Origin: Pedobacter aquatilis
Lineage (GTDB): Bacteria; Bacteroidota; Bacteroidia; Sphingobacteriales; Sphingobacteriaceae
Length of the DNA stretch: 64,000 nt
Assembly (NCBI RefSeq): GCF_030409415.1
Contig: NZ_JAUFPW010000008.1
Coordinates: forward strand, 165,386 to 229,385
Direction of reading: 5' to 3'
Each line of letters starts with the position of its first letter. Within the stretch, counting starts at the first letter, position 1. Below, one piece after another: positions 17,212-24,932 of the stretch. Below the pieces are notes generated by a model. It saw nothing but the letters and a program-made list of their open reading frames with translations, had not been told where the DNA came from and made no database searches. A program made the position numbers and the translations under genes.

Positions 17212-19347
17212 TTAATTCTGAATTTGCACTTTATTAAGAACCCAACCTAAAAATCCAGGTAGCTTTTTTATATAGTCTGTATATTCCTTATCATTATCAG
17301 TTATAGTTTTTCCATATTCAAAAACTGCTATATTCTTCTCCGTGAAAAGAAGCCATTCTTTAGCAATATTAATATCCTTAAGACTATTTACATCAACAAT
17401 AATTAAATCAAACTCTTCTTTTAAAACCTCAAAACCTGCTTTAAGACTCTTTATGCTCTGCAACTCAAGTAAAGACTCTCTAGCTGTGCTTTTGTTCATT
17501 ATAGTAATGAGATCTTCAGTATGAATTTCTTTTTTTATCAAGAAGGTTTGAAAATTCTGACTTGTTGCTAGTGCTTTGCTTTCAGATTTAACTACAGGTA
17601 ATTCATCTGCAATTAAAAGTATTTTTTTTCCAGTCATCGCAAAAGCATATGCCAAACTGTAGCAAGAAAAGGTTTTTCCTTCGCCTCCTATTAAACTTGT
17701 TACGCCTAATATTTTACTATCGTCTGCTTGCATTTTGCCATCTATTTCAAATCTTAATGAACGAAGCATATCACGATAAAATTCATAGCTTATATTTCCG
17801 TTTTTATCATTCCAGATGTCTCTTATACTTCTTTCGTTGTTATCAATTTTAGTTAATGTACCTACAACTGATGACTTTGTTGCATGTGCTAACTGCTGAG
17901 AAGTTACAATTTTATTATCCAACAAGAACATGGCCAATACAAAGCTTAGGCAAATTGCAAAACTTCCTATTCCCGAACCTGCGAGATAAAGAATTTTTTT
18001 CGATGGTTCTGGATTTCCAGGTAAACCTATTTCTTCAATTTTAAGTCTGACTCCCATAGCCTGCTCGCCACGAACCTGATTAAATTGATCTAAAGAAGTC
18101 ATATATTCCTTAGTAGCTAAATCTGCCTCACGTTCATAGTTCTGAATGTCTGCATCATATGGCACCATACTCGCATATTTGGCTCTAAGAGATGAAAGTT
18201 CAGAATCTATGGAACGAATACTGCTTTGAGCTTCAGTCATTGCAATTTCCATAGCAAGTTTCTGAGCCACCAAAGATTGCTTTGAGGTCCTAGGATCCAA
18301 AACATTATCGTCAGAGTTTTGAATGCTCTTTGCTTGTATTATTTTTGAAAGCGAATCGATTCTTCTCTGATCTGAAGGTTTGAAACCGTTTTCTATAAAA
18401 GTATTATTAGCAGCTTGTAACTCTCGTTTCAAACTAACAATTTCACGATTATCAGCTCTACTACTACCAGCGACATAGGAATCACTGCCACCTAATTTAC
18501 TTACAATTGCAGCAATGGCACCTTGGCTAGATTGAATTTTGCGAATAGCATCTGCACGCTGAGCTTCATATTGTGTAATTTGTGAGTATACTGCTGCAGA
18601 TTGTTCGTTGAGATTTAGAACACCTTTATTACGCTTAAAAGACGATAAAGAACCATTTTTTTGATTCATCATAACTTCTTTCTGCTTTAAAACTGAATCT
18701 AATAAACGAATTGAGTTATTTTGGTTACTGTTGATTTCACCACTATAGTTTACAATAAAATCAGCAGCAAGTGTATTAACTAAAAATGCTGATAAATTAG
18801 GATTTTCAGAAACGTATTCAATGTTAATATAGTCACTGTTATCAGCATGTGTGATTTCGATTTGCTTTCTAAGGCCATCCTCTCCATAGCCCATAGATGC
18901 CACCATATCATAAAGTTTGTACTTTCCGTTGTTATCGCTAAGCGTAAGAATGGCTTTAGAAGCTAACTTATTCTCAAATAGAGATATTACTTCATTTCTT
19001 TGAGCATCATTTAATGAATCTAGTTTATCACTATATTTTCTAAATGGTGATTTTGGCTGCTTTAAATCGTGTAAAATTAAATTATAGGAAAGAATATTGA
19101 TGATTTTCTTCATCTTAAACTTTTCCATAATACTATTTATTTGCTGGCTGACCTTAAAAAAATCTGTATTTTCATTTGAGATTTTTTTTGAAGGATCGAG
19201 TAATCCTGTAGAAATCTGAACTTCTGAACTATATTGTTTTGGTAAGTTTTGTACTAGAAAGTAAGTTATTGTTACAGCAATAATGGGCACCAAAATTAGC
19301 ACCCATTTATACTTCATAACCAATTTTAGAAATGATTTTAAATCCAT
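17212..19347 (-). CDS. Wzz/BY-kinase-like polysaccharide co-polymerase with degenerate kinase motifs
   Basis: A 711-residue protein. A first membrane span (about 14-32) precedes a long coiled-coil-rich periplasmic Wzz region. The second span lies at about 452-475, followed by a cytoplasmic P-loop domain. Walker A is present as LIGGEGKTFSCYS (about 550). The Walker A' element, normally a DxD such as LLIDADLR, reads KILLIADELPV, and Walker B reads LIIVDVNSLKD. There is no C-terminal tyrosine cluster; only two tyrosines occur near KEYTDYIKK. The nucleotide-binding fold is thus kept while autophosphorylation may be lost. It probably controls chain length together with Wzy and the outer-membrane component encoded just upstream. 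Confidence 0.85.
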   Translation of the reverse strand: MDLKSFLKLVMKYKWVLILVPIIAVTITYFLVQNLPKQYSSEVQISTGLLDPSKKISNENTDFFKVSQQINSIMEKFKMKKIINILSYNLILHDLKQPKSPFRKYSDKLDSLNDAQRNEVISLFENKLASKAILTLSDNNGKYKLYDMVASMGYGEDGLRKQIEITHADNSDYINIEYVSENPNLSAFLVNTLAADFIVNYSGEINSNQNNSIRLLDSVLKQKEVMMNQKNGSLSSFKRNKGVLNLNEQSAAVYSQITQYEAQRADAIRKIQSSQGAIAAIVSKLGGSDSYVAGSSRADNREIVSLKRELQAANNTFIENGFKPSDQRRIDSLSKIIQAKSIQNSDDNVLDPRTSKQSLVAQKLAMEIAMTEAQSSIRSIDSELSSLRAKYASMVPYDADIQNYEREADLATKEYMTSLDQFNQVRGEQAMGVRLKIEEIGLPGNPEPSKKILYLAGSGIGSFAICLSFVLAMFLLDNKIVTSQQLAHATKSSVVGTLTKIDNNERSIRDIWNDKNGNISYEFYRDMLRSLRFEIDGKMQADDSKILGVTSLIGGEGKTFSCYSLAYAFAMTGKKILLIADELPVVKSESKALATSQNFQTFLIKKEIHTEDLITIMNKSTARESLLELQSIKSLKAGFEVLKEEFDLIIVDVNSLKDINIAKEWLLFTEKNIAVFEYGKTITDNDKEYTDYIKKLPGFLGWVLNKVQIQN

Positions 19348-19368
19348 TAAATAAAATTTTAATTTTGT

Positions 19369-20040
19369 TTATTTAACATCTGAAAGCTTAACCCCAATTA
19401 TTTCTTCTAAAGAATCTTTAGCTTTCAAATAAGTTGTTTCTGATGTTATTTTAGCCTGATATGATGAAAATTGAATTATTCTAGACTGATTATATGCATC
19501 TAAAGTAATCTCTCCCTTTTCAAACTTGCTTCTCAAAGTTTCTGCAACACCTTTATTATCACTAGCCATTTGGGTGTTTATTTTTAACAAGCTTATCGTT
19601 TGAATATAGTCATAATATCTCCTTTTAACTTCCATGCCTAACTGTATATCATATTCTTTCTGTTCAAGAAGGGCTATTCTATAATCGGACTTTGCTTTTT
19701 TAACAGTGAATGGTTTTGTTAAAAAATTACCTAAGTTTAAATTAATACCAAACTGTATACCATAAGGATTTAATGGATCTAATACAACCCTATCTTGTGG
19801 CCTGTAAAAATATGAAGCATTAAATAAATCCAAATAAGAAAGAGAAGCAATTGTTACACCAGTTTGAGCACCTATCCTACGCTCCTCAGCCATTTTCCTT
19901 CGAGGATAGTTTTGCTTAGCTAATTCAATATACTTTTCTAAATCGGCATATTTAATTTCAGGAATAATTGTTTCTTGCGCTGCAGCGTTAATACTGAAAA
20001 AAATCAAGAAAGCAAGCGTAATTTTTTTTAGAGTTTTCAT
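19369..20040 (-). CDS. Half-length TolC/outer-membrane-efflux-like protein
   Basis: A 223-residue exported protein: signal peptide MKTLKKITLAFLIFFSINAAAQ (cleavage about residue 22), then heptad-rich helices (about 35-70 and 110-205) flanking a short beta segment (YGIQFGINLNLGNFL). This is the layout of a single outer-membrane-efflux repeat; TolC-type proteins have two and are about twice as long. It is the first gene of the minus-strand polysaccharide operon and directly precedes the Wzz-like gene, where a Wza/Poly_export lipoprotein would often be found. It might be the outer-membrane or periplasmic conduit, possibly as a homo-oligomer. Function inferred from context. Confidence 0.65.
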   Translation of the reverse strand: MKTLKKITLAFLIFFSINAAAQETIIPEIKYADLEKYIELAKQNYPRRKMAEERRIGAQTGVTIASLSYLDLFNASYFYRPQDRVVLDPLNPYGIQFGINLNLGNFLTKPFTVKKAKSDYRIALLEQKEYDIQLGMEVKRRYYDYIQTISLLKINTQMASDNKGVAETLRSKFEKGEITLDAYNQSRIIQFSSYQAKITSETTYLKAKDSLEEIIGVKLSDVK

Positions 20041-20512
20041 TAATTATAGGGTTATTTACAGTGTTTTATTATGTGATGATTAGGATGAATAAAAAACGTC
20101 TAAATATACAATTAAACTTCTTCCTTTTAAATTGTGAAGGAAAAGTTTTTATAAATATTTTTAATTCAGAAAAATACGATAATTATCTGAATAAAAATTA
20201 GCGAATTTAATTCAATTGTTTTTTCTACAAAAATTGTTGTTTTAGGGATCACAGTCTCAATTTTATTAAAAGACAAGATTATGTCTCCATGAAGAGTTGA
20301 AGTATTAATTCAATTATTTAAAAGTATTGTATACGAGGTTCATTCCCTGTGTCATATTCTTTATTTAATCTCAAAAGTAAAATAAATTTGACCGGAACTT
20401 TTAAGGTAACACCTATGATAATGAAAAAATCAAATTTTTGTTATATACCTGCATTTTTTTTTTTTGCAAATTAATCCTCCTCAAGAAAATGTTGGTTTTT
20501 TTTTAAAAAAAA
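20041..20512. other. Intergenic region upstream of the polysaccharide operon
   Basis: About 470 AT-rich bases without a credible gene. The minus strand close to the operon start contains TATATTTAG (one mismatch from TAnnTTTG) and, just upstream of it, the hairpin-forming palindrome 20114-20148. A 12-base T-run lies near 20455. No ribosomal or small RNA gene was recognised. Confidence 0.55.
20114..20148 (-). repeat. Inverted repeat (12-bp stem, one bulge) upstream of the polysaccharide operon
   Basis: AAACTTCTTCCTT at 20114-20126 pairs with AAGGAAAAGTTT at 20137-20148 around a 10-base loop, with a single bulged C. It lies 74 bases upstream of the operon's first start codon and next to a TATATTTAG box on the minus strand. 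There is no T-tract after it, so an operator or leader-RNA structure is more likely than a terminator. Confidence 0.45.
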
Positions 20513-20538
20513 TTAAGCCTTCCGGAAGGAAGGCTTAA
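20513..20538 (-). terminator. Rho-independent terminator of the tRNA cluster
   Basis: A perfect 11-bp stem, TTAAGCCTTCC with GGAAGGCTTAA, and a GGAA loop lie 7 bases beyond the 3' end of the last tRNA-Pro. On the minus strand it is followed by TTTTTTT. Confidence 0.85.
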
Positions 20539-20544
20539 TTAATG

Positions 20545-20618
20545 TCGGGATGGCAGGATTCGAACCTACGACCTCCTGCTCCCAAAGCAGGCGCGATACC
20601 GGGCTACGCTACATCCCG
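20545..20618 (-). tRNA. tRNA-Pro (anticodon TGG), copy 1
   Basis: 74 bases. The acceptor stem CGGGATG pairs with CATCCCG, discriminator A. The anticodon arm CCTGC-TTTGGGA-GCAGG gives TGG, and the T-arm contains GGTTCGAATCC. The encoded 3' end is ACA, so CCA is added after transcription. It differs from the neighbouring copy by one compensatory acceptor base pair. Confidence 0.97.
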
Positions 20619-20672
20619 AACTTGGTATCGATCTTTTTTTAAAAAAATCTGCATATACATATGCAAATTGTG

Positions 20673-20746
20673 TCGGGGTGGCAGGATTCGAACCTACGAC
20701 CTCCTGCTCCCAAAGCAGGCGCGATACCGGGCTACGCTACACCCCG
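20673..20746 (-). tRNA. tRNA-Pro (anticodon TGG), copy 2
   Basis: 74 bases, identical to copy 1 except that the fifth acceptor pair is G-C instead of A-T (CGGGGTG with CACCCCG). The anticodon loop TTTGGGA gives TGG. The copies are 54 bases apart and co-oriented, so they are probably co-transcribed with tRNA-Ser. Confidence 0.97.
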
Positions 20747-20833
20747 AACTTGGTATCTGTTTCCCTTTTTACAAGGGGTGGCAAAGTAACGGTTTTAAAA
20801 TGATAACTCCGACTATTTCACCAATTTTATTTT

Positions 20834-20921
<88 letters not shown>

Positions 20922-21001
20922 GTTTTTCCTTTCAACTTGTCATACCGACCTTGTTTTGAGGTCTGCAAATATAGTAAAACAAGTTATTCCACAAAAAAAA
21001 A

Positions 21002-23080
21002 TTATAAAACTTGTTGATAATCTATTCGAACATGATAGATGCTCATCAGCATCGTCTTGAAAATCAATTTGATAGTTTCGATATCTTTTAATGTTAAATC
21101 GCAATTATCTAACTGATTTTGTTCCAATTTGTAGTTAATTATCCTTTCAACAAGGTCATTTATGTTCTGAGCATCGGGATTTTTTAGCGATCTCGACGCG
21201 GCTTCAACAGAATCGGCCAGCATTAACACACCAGTTTCTTTGCTAAAAGGTATCGGCCCAGGGTACCTGAAAATATTTTCATCGACAAATTTTTCTGGTG
21301 AGTTTTTTAAAAATGACTGATAAAAATAATCGACTCTCGTGTTTCCATGATGCGTTCTGATAAAGTCAATAATAGCCTCGGGCATCTGATTTTTCCTCAA
21401 AATTTCAATTCCCTTATGAACATGCTGAATAATGATTTGTGCGCTTTGTTCGTATGGAAGCTTATCATGCGGACTAATCGCCGTATTTTGATTTTCGATA
21501 AAATACTGAGGATTATCAACCTTACCAATATCGTGATATAATGCCCCTGCCCTTACCAATACAGAATTACCTCCAATTTTAAATATTGCAGCCTCAGCAA
21601 GGTTTGCAACCTGGAGCGAGTGCTGAAATGTCCCTGGAGCTTTGAATGCAAGCTCTCGAAGCAACTTATTATTTGTGTTGGTTAATTCTATCAAGGCTAC
21701 ATCTGATGTGATGCCAAATACCCGTTCGAAAATATAAATTAAAGGGTAAGCCAATAAAGAAAGTAAAACGCTGAATATAAATGGAACAAAATTTACCCAT
21801 TCAATTTCACTAAATGAGCCCTCACGTAAGAGTGCAATGCCAACAAATGAAACGAAATAAGCAGAAAGAATAAATAGTGCAGATACTAAAAAACGCTCAC
21901 GCTTAACGAAATTTTTAATACTGAATATAGCAACCATTCCGGCTGTAACCTGATAAAACACAAATTCGAAGCTATTTGCGACAAAGAAACCAGCAATCAA
22001 TATAACCAGCATATGTAAATACAACGCTAACCGTGTATCAAATAAAATCCTGATGATTATCGGTACAACACAAAATGGAATATAATATAAACTAGCAATA
22101 TTCATTTTGAGTGCCCAAGTTAAAGAGAGTAACATGCCCGTTGTTACTATCAATATTAATGAAAGCTGTCTGTTATCTGAAAAAATATCTCTCCTAAAAA
22201 GAAAAAGAAAAGACATCAAAATACTAAGAATGAAACCAACTAAAACCACCTGACCTAAATAAACAAGCGTTCTGCTACCGATAGTTTTAGTTTGAGCATC
22301 GTAAGTTGCTTTGTACGATTCTAACTTTTGATAAATTTCATCATCAATGATATCGCTTTTAGCAACTATAAGTTCTCCTTTTTGCACCATACCTTTTGTG
22401 GTAGATACATTATTAACAGTATTATTCCGAATAATCTCCGTTAATCGTTCGTTAAATATCAAATCCGGAGTAATATGATCTTCTGCCAGATTATCAATTA
22501 AATCTTGAACAACTTGATTAGAGGCCTTGAAATTTTGCTTAAAGTATTGCAATGCACTTTCTGCGGTGTAAACATCTTGCGTGTTACGAAGCTTGGATAT
22601 ATTATTATTCAAAAGAGAAAAATCGTAATGCTTCCCAGAAGTTTGGTGTTTTACATTTAAGCCAATTATCCCTTTGGTGTAAAGATGATCTAGCAATTTG
22701 TAAGATGCACTTCTGTAAGCTGCTTTTTCTGTTTCAGCTAATTCAGTAGAGCGCCATTTGATATCAAATTCATTTAAATAGGCATCCAAAGCATCTTTCT
22801 TGATATCATTATCAAATTGATAAACGGGTAAAATATCACGAAGTGCATCTTTTTTATCAGAGTTAATTTGCGGATTGGTTTTAAGAATTGCAAAAGGAAA
22901 TGGGGAAATTAAATCCTTGTTCATCCAAACCTTGCCTTTTTCAAACTCATACCTAAATCGCGGTTGCTTTGGTAAAAATAGGGTGATAATAAAAACCGTA
23001 ACCATCATCATCAAATATTTAAAGCTTGATGAATACTTACGATAAAGGATTTTATGTGAATTTTTCTTGATTTTAGCCAA
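21002..23080 (-). CDS. 7TM-HD domain phosphohydrolase (PgpH-like, probable c-di-AMP phosphodiesterase)
   Basis: A 692-residue membrane enzyme: an N-terminal span (about 22-40), a large extracytoplasmic 7TMR-HDED region (to about 270), seven spans (about 275-470), then a cytoplasmic HD domain. The HD motif is ALYHDIGKVDNPQYF, preceded by FQHSLQVANLAE and followed by HKGIEIL and RTHHGNTRVDYF, giving the His/Asp metal ligands. Listeria PgpH with this architecture hydrolyses c-di-AMP; the same activity is likely but unproven here. The frame opens with TTG at 23080. The nearest ATG (23090) is in another frame and gives only a five-codon ORF that overlaps this start. An internal ATG at residue 24 would damage the first span. 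Confidence 0.88.
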   Translation of the reverse strand: MAKIKKNSHKILYRKYSSSFKYLMMMVTVFIITLFLPKQPRFRYEFEKGKVWMNKDLISPFPFAILKTNPQINSDKKDALRDILPVYQFDNDIKKDALDAYLNEFDIKWRSTELAETEKAAYRSASYKLLDHLYTKGIIGLNVKHQTSGKHYDFSLLNNNISKLRNTQDVYTAESALQYFKQNFKASNQVVQDLIDNLAEDHITPDLIFNERLTEIIRNNTVNNVSTTKGMVQKGELIVAKSDIIDDEIYQKLESYKATYDAQTKTIGSRTLVYLGQVVLVGFILSILMSFLFLFRRDIFSDNRQLSLILIVTTGMLLSLTWALKMNIASLYYIPFCVVPIIIRILFDTRLALYLHMLVILIAGFFVANSFEFVFYQVTAGMVAIFSIKNFVKRERFLVSALFILSAYFVSFVGIALLREGSFSEIEWVNFVPFIFSVLLSLLAYPLIYIFERVFGITSDVALIELTNTNNKLLRELAFKAPGTFQHSLQVANLAEAAIFKIGGNSVLVRAGALYHDIGKVDNPQYFIENQNTAISPHDKLPYEQSAQIIIQHVHKGIEILRKNQMPEAIIDFIRTHHGNTRVDYFYQSFLKNSPEKFVDENIFRYPGPIPFSKETGVLMLADSVEAASRSLKNPDAQNINDLVERIINYKLEQNQLDNCDLTLKDIETIKLIFKTMLMSIYHVRIDYQQVL

Positions 23081-23198
23081 AACGCTCCATTTATGATTTT
23101 GTCAAAAATAACATTTTTATCTAATATACATTTTACTGATTTTGTTTGCAATTACCAATTTTTATAATTTATTTTATGATATCAAATTAATATCAATT

Positions 23199-24056
23199 AT
23201 GTATCAAGAAAAAATTATTAACCCGCCTTCGGGTTATTTAACATTTGCATTATTTTTAGCACTGTTAGGTGCCGCTGTTTTCTGTTTTGTAACAGAACGT
23301 TTTATTTGGGGAGGAAGCCTTTTGGCCTTCAATTTTTTCCTCGTACTTCCTGGTTTAATTATCAATAACCCGAATGAATCGAAAGTATTAACACTATTTG
23401 GAAAGTATGTTGGTACCGTAAAAACGGATGGTTTCTTTTGGGTTAATCCACTAACGACCAAACGTAAAGTATCTTTAAGAGCAAATAATTTAAACGGGCA
23501 ACAATTAAAAGTAAATGATAAACTTGGAAATCCGATTGAAATTGCTGCTGTTGTAGTTTGGAAAGTTAACGAAACCGCTAAAGCCATTTTTTCAGTTGAA
23601 AACTACATGCAGTATGTTACTATTCAAAGTGAAGCAGCTGTAAGGCATTTAGCCAATATATTCCCTTACGATCATGCTGAAGGTGAAGAAGATAGCATTA
23701 CTTTAAAAGATGGAGCAGAAAAAGTGAGCGAACTTTTAGAAAATGAGCTAAATGAAAGATTATCAAGAGCCGGTATTGAAGTTTTAGAAGCCCGTATTTC
23801 TCACCTGGCCTATGCTCCGGAAATTGCAAGTGCCATGTTGCAACGCCAGCAAGCTACTGCGGTTATTTCTGCAAGAAAATTAATTGTAGAAGGAGCAGTA
23901 GGCATGGTAGAGATGGCTTTAGAAAAATTATCGGAAAAGGATATTGTGAATTTAGATGAAGAACGTAAAGCAGCCATGGTGAGCAATTTATTGGTTGTAC
24001 TTTGTGGCGACAGAAATGTACAACCAGTTGTAAATACCGGAACGCTTTATAATTAG
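23199..24056 (+). CDS. SPFH/Band-7 domain protein
   Basis: A 285-residue stomatin-like membrane scaffold protein. The frame is open to 23142, but the ATG at 23199 (MYQEKIINPPSGYL) is the better start; the longer version adds an unlikely aromatic tail. Two adjacent hydrophobic segments (about 15-55) anchor it. NESKVLTLFGKYVGTVKTDGFFWVNPL and VWKVNETAKAIFSVENY form the SPFH domain, followed by a helical region, EVLEARISHLAYAPEIA and QRQQATAVISARK. It is the first of three overlapping or closely spaced genes (next ATG directly after its TAG), so it likely forms an operon with the 175-residue membrane protein and the ribbon-helix-helix protein. Confidence 0.87.
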   Translation: MYQEKIINPPSGYLTFALFLALLGAAVFCFVTERFIWGGSLLAFNFFLVLPGLIINNPNESKVLTLFGKYVGTVKTDGFFWVNPLTTKRKVSLRANNLNGQQLKVNDKLGNPIEIAAVVVWKVNETAKAIFSVENYMQYVTIQSEAAVRHLANIFPYDHAEGEEDSITLKDGAEKVSELLENELNERLSRAGIEVLEARISHLAYAPEIASAMLQRQQATAVISARKLIVEGAVGMVEMALEKLSEKDIVNLDEERKAAMVSNLLVVLCGDRNVQPVVNTGTLYN

Positions 24057-24584
24057 ATGGAAATGGAATTTGAAGAAAAGCAAGGGTTAAAAATCTGGTG
24101 GCTATATTTGATAACTGGCTTAACAATACTTCCTACGGTTTTAATTCTTGGTTTTTATCAAGATGGACCTAGCTTGCAGGATTTAAAAAAAATGTATTTC
24201 GCACCTGTTTTGGCCCTTTTCCTTCCATTTCTTATCATTTTTATAATTCAGAAAAACCAGCTGACTTTAACCATTAATAGCAAAGGTTTTTCATATCGAT
24301 ACTTTCCTTTTCAACGAAAAAGTCGTACTTATCATTGGGAGCATATCGAAGCCGCATACGTTAGAAAGTATGATGCTTTTTCTGAATATGGTGGCTATGG
24401 CGTTAAACATAGACTTTGGTTTAACTTTAAGGATAAGGCATATTTAATGAATGACAAATCAAGAGGATTTCAAATAAATTTTAGAAATGGCAAAAAACTA
24501 TTGTTCAGTTCTAACAAGGTTGATGAATTAGAATTGTTTCTTATAAACCTTAAAATAAGGTACAATATACAAGCAATAAGATAA
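24057..24584 (+). CDS. Small membrane protein of unknown function
   Basis: 175 residues with two hydrophobic spans (about 13-33 and 46-66) followed by a soluble domain of alternating beta-strands (LTLTINSKGFSYRYFPF, HWEHIEAAYVRKY, LFSSNKVDELELFLINLK). The pattern is reminiscent of bacterial PH-like domains. No specific family is recognised. Its ATG immediately follows the SPFH stop codon, and its stop is 4 bases before the ribbon-helix-helix start, so it is part of the same transcript. Confidence 0.7.
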   Translation: MEMEFEEKQGLKIWWLYLITGLTILPTVLILGFYQDGPSLQDLKKMYFAPVLALFLPFLIIFIIQKNQLTLTINSKGFSYRYFPFQRKSRTYHWEHIEAAYVRKYDAFSEYGGYGVKHRLWFNFKDKAYLMNDKSRGFQINFRNGKKLLFSSNKVDELELFLINLKIRYNIQAIR

Positions 24585-24588
24585 TGAA

Positions 24589-24756
24589 ATGATAGAGAAA
24601 GATAAAAAAGCTTTTGTATTAAGGATAAATCCTGCATTATTGAAAGAAATTGAAACCTGGGCTACTGAAGAGTTCAGAAGCACAAATGGGCAAATAGAAT
24701 TCCTGCTCACGCAAGCGCTAAAATCAAGAAGAAAAGGAAAAAGTAAGGAGGAATAA
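24589..24756 (+). CDS. Ribbon-helix-helix (Arc-like) DNA-binding protein, 55 aa
   Basis: A short gene below usual size limits. It reads MIEKDKKAFVLRINPALLKE, then an IETWATEEFRSTNGQIEFLL helix pair, and ends in a basic SRRKGKSKEE tail. A beta-strand (AFVLRI) followed by two helices with a turn at STNGQ is the Arc/MetJ-type dimerisation fold. It starts 4 bases after the preceding stop and is the last gene of the SPFH operon. It may autoregulate the operon; no toxin partner is adjacent, so a toxin-antitoxin role is not supported. Confidence 0.8.
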   Translation: MIEKDKKAFVLRINPALLKEIETWATEEFRSTNGQIEFLLTQALKSRRKGKSKEE

Positions 24757-24757
24757 G

Positions 24758-24778
24758 CTTTAGTCTTTAGTCTTTAGT
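24758..24778 (+). repeat. Three tandem CTTTAGT heptamers
   Basis: CTTTAGT occurs at 24758-24764, 24765-24771 and 24772-24778, beginning one base after the ribbon-helix-helix stop codon. Imperfect ATTCAAT-like repeats follow to 24870. This looks like simple-sequence intergenic filler; no hairpin terminator is seen here. Confidence 0.7.
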
Positions 24779-24891
24779 GATAATTGTTTAAGTGTTTAAT
24801 TTTTTAATTGTTTTACCAAATCATTCACTTATTCAATCACTCAAAATTCAATCATTTAAAACTCATTCAATTTGAAATATTAAAAAATCCA

Positions 24892-24924
24892 TAACTTAGC
24901 AGCCTAACCAAAAATTCATAAAAT
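24892..24924 (+). promoter_or_regulatory. Promoter and leader shared with the CoA-transferase operon
   Basis: TAACTTAG (24892-24899) resembles the TAnnTTTG -7 box, and TTTG lies 17 bases upstream (24871-24874 region). Bases 24903-24924, ending 9 bases before the thiolase ATG, are identical over 22 bases to the leader of the scoA gene on the other strand (53320-53341). It starts CCTAACCAAAAATTC. A common element in front of two acetoacetyl-CoA genes suggests shared control. Confidence 0.6.
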
Positions 24925-24932
24925 AATTTTAA

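Noticed and set aside
23199..24756. Toxin-antitoxin pair based on the Arc-like protein
   Set aside because: The upstream neighbours are an SPFH protein and a membrane protein; no toxin family could be recognised.
24758..24870. CRISPR array or coding repeat
   Set aside because: Units are 7 bases or imperfect, with no unique spacers and no cas genes in the window.
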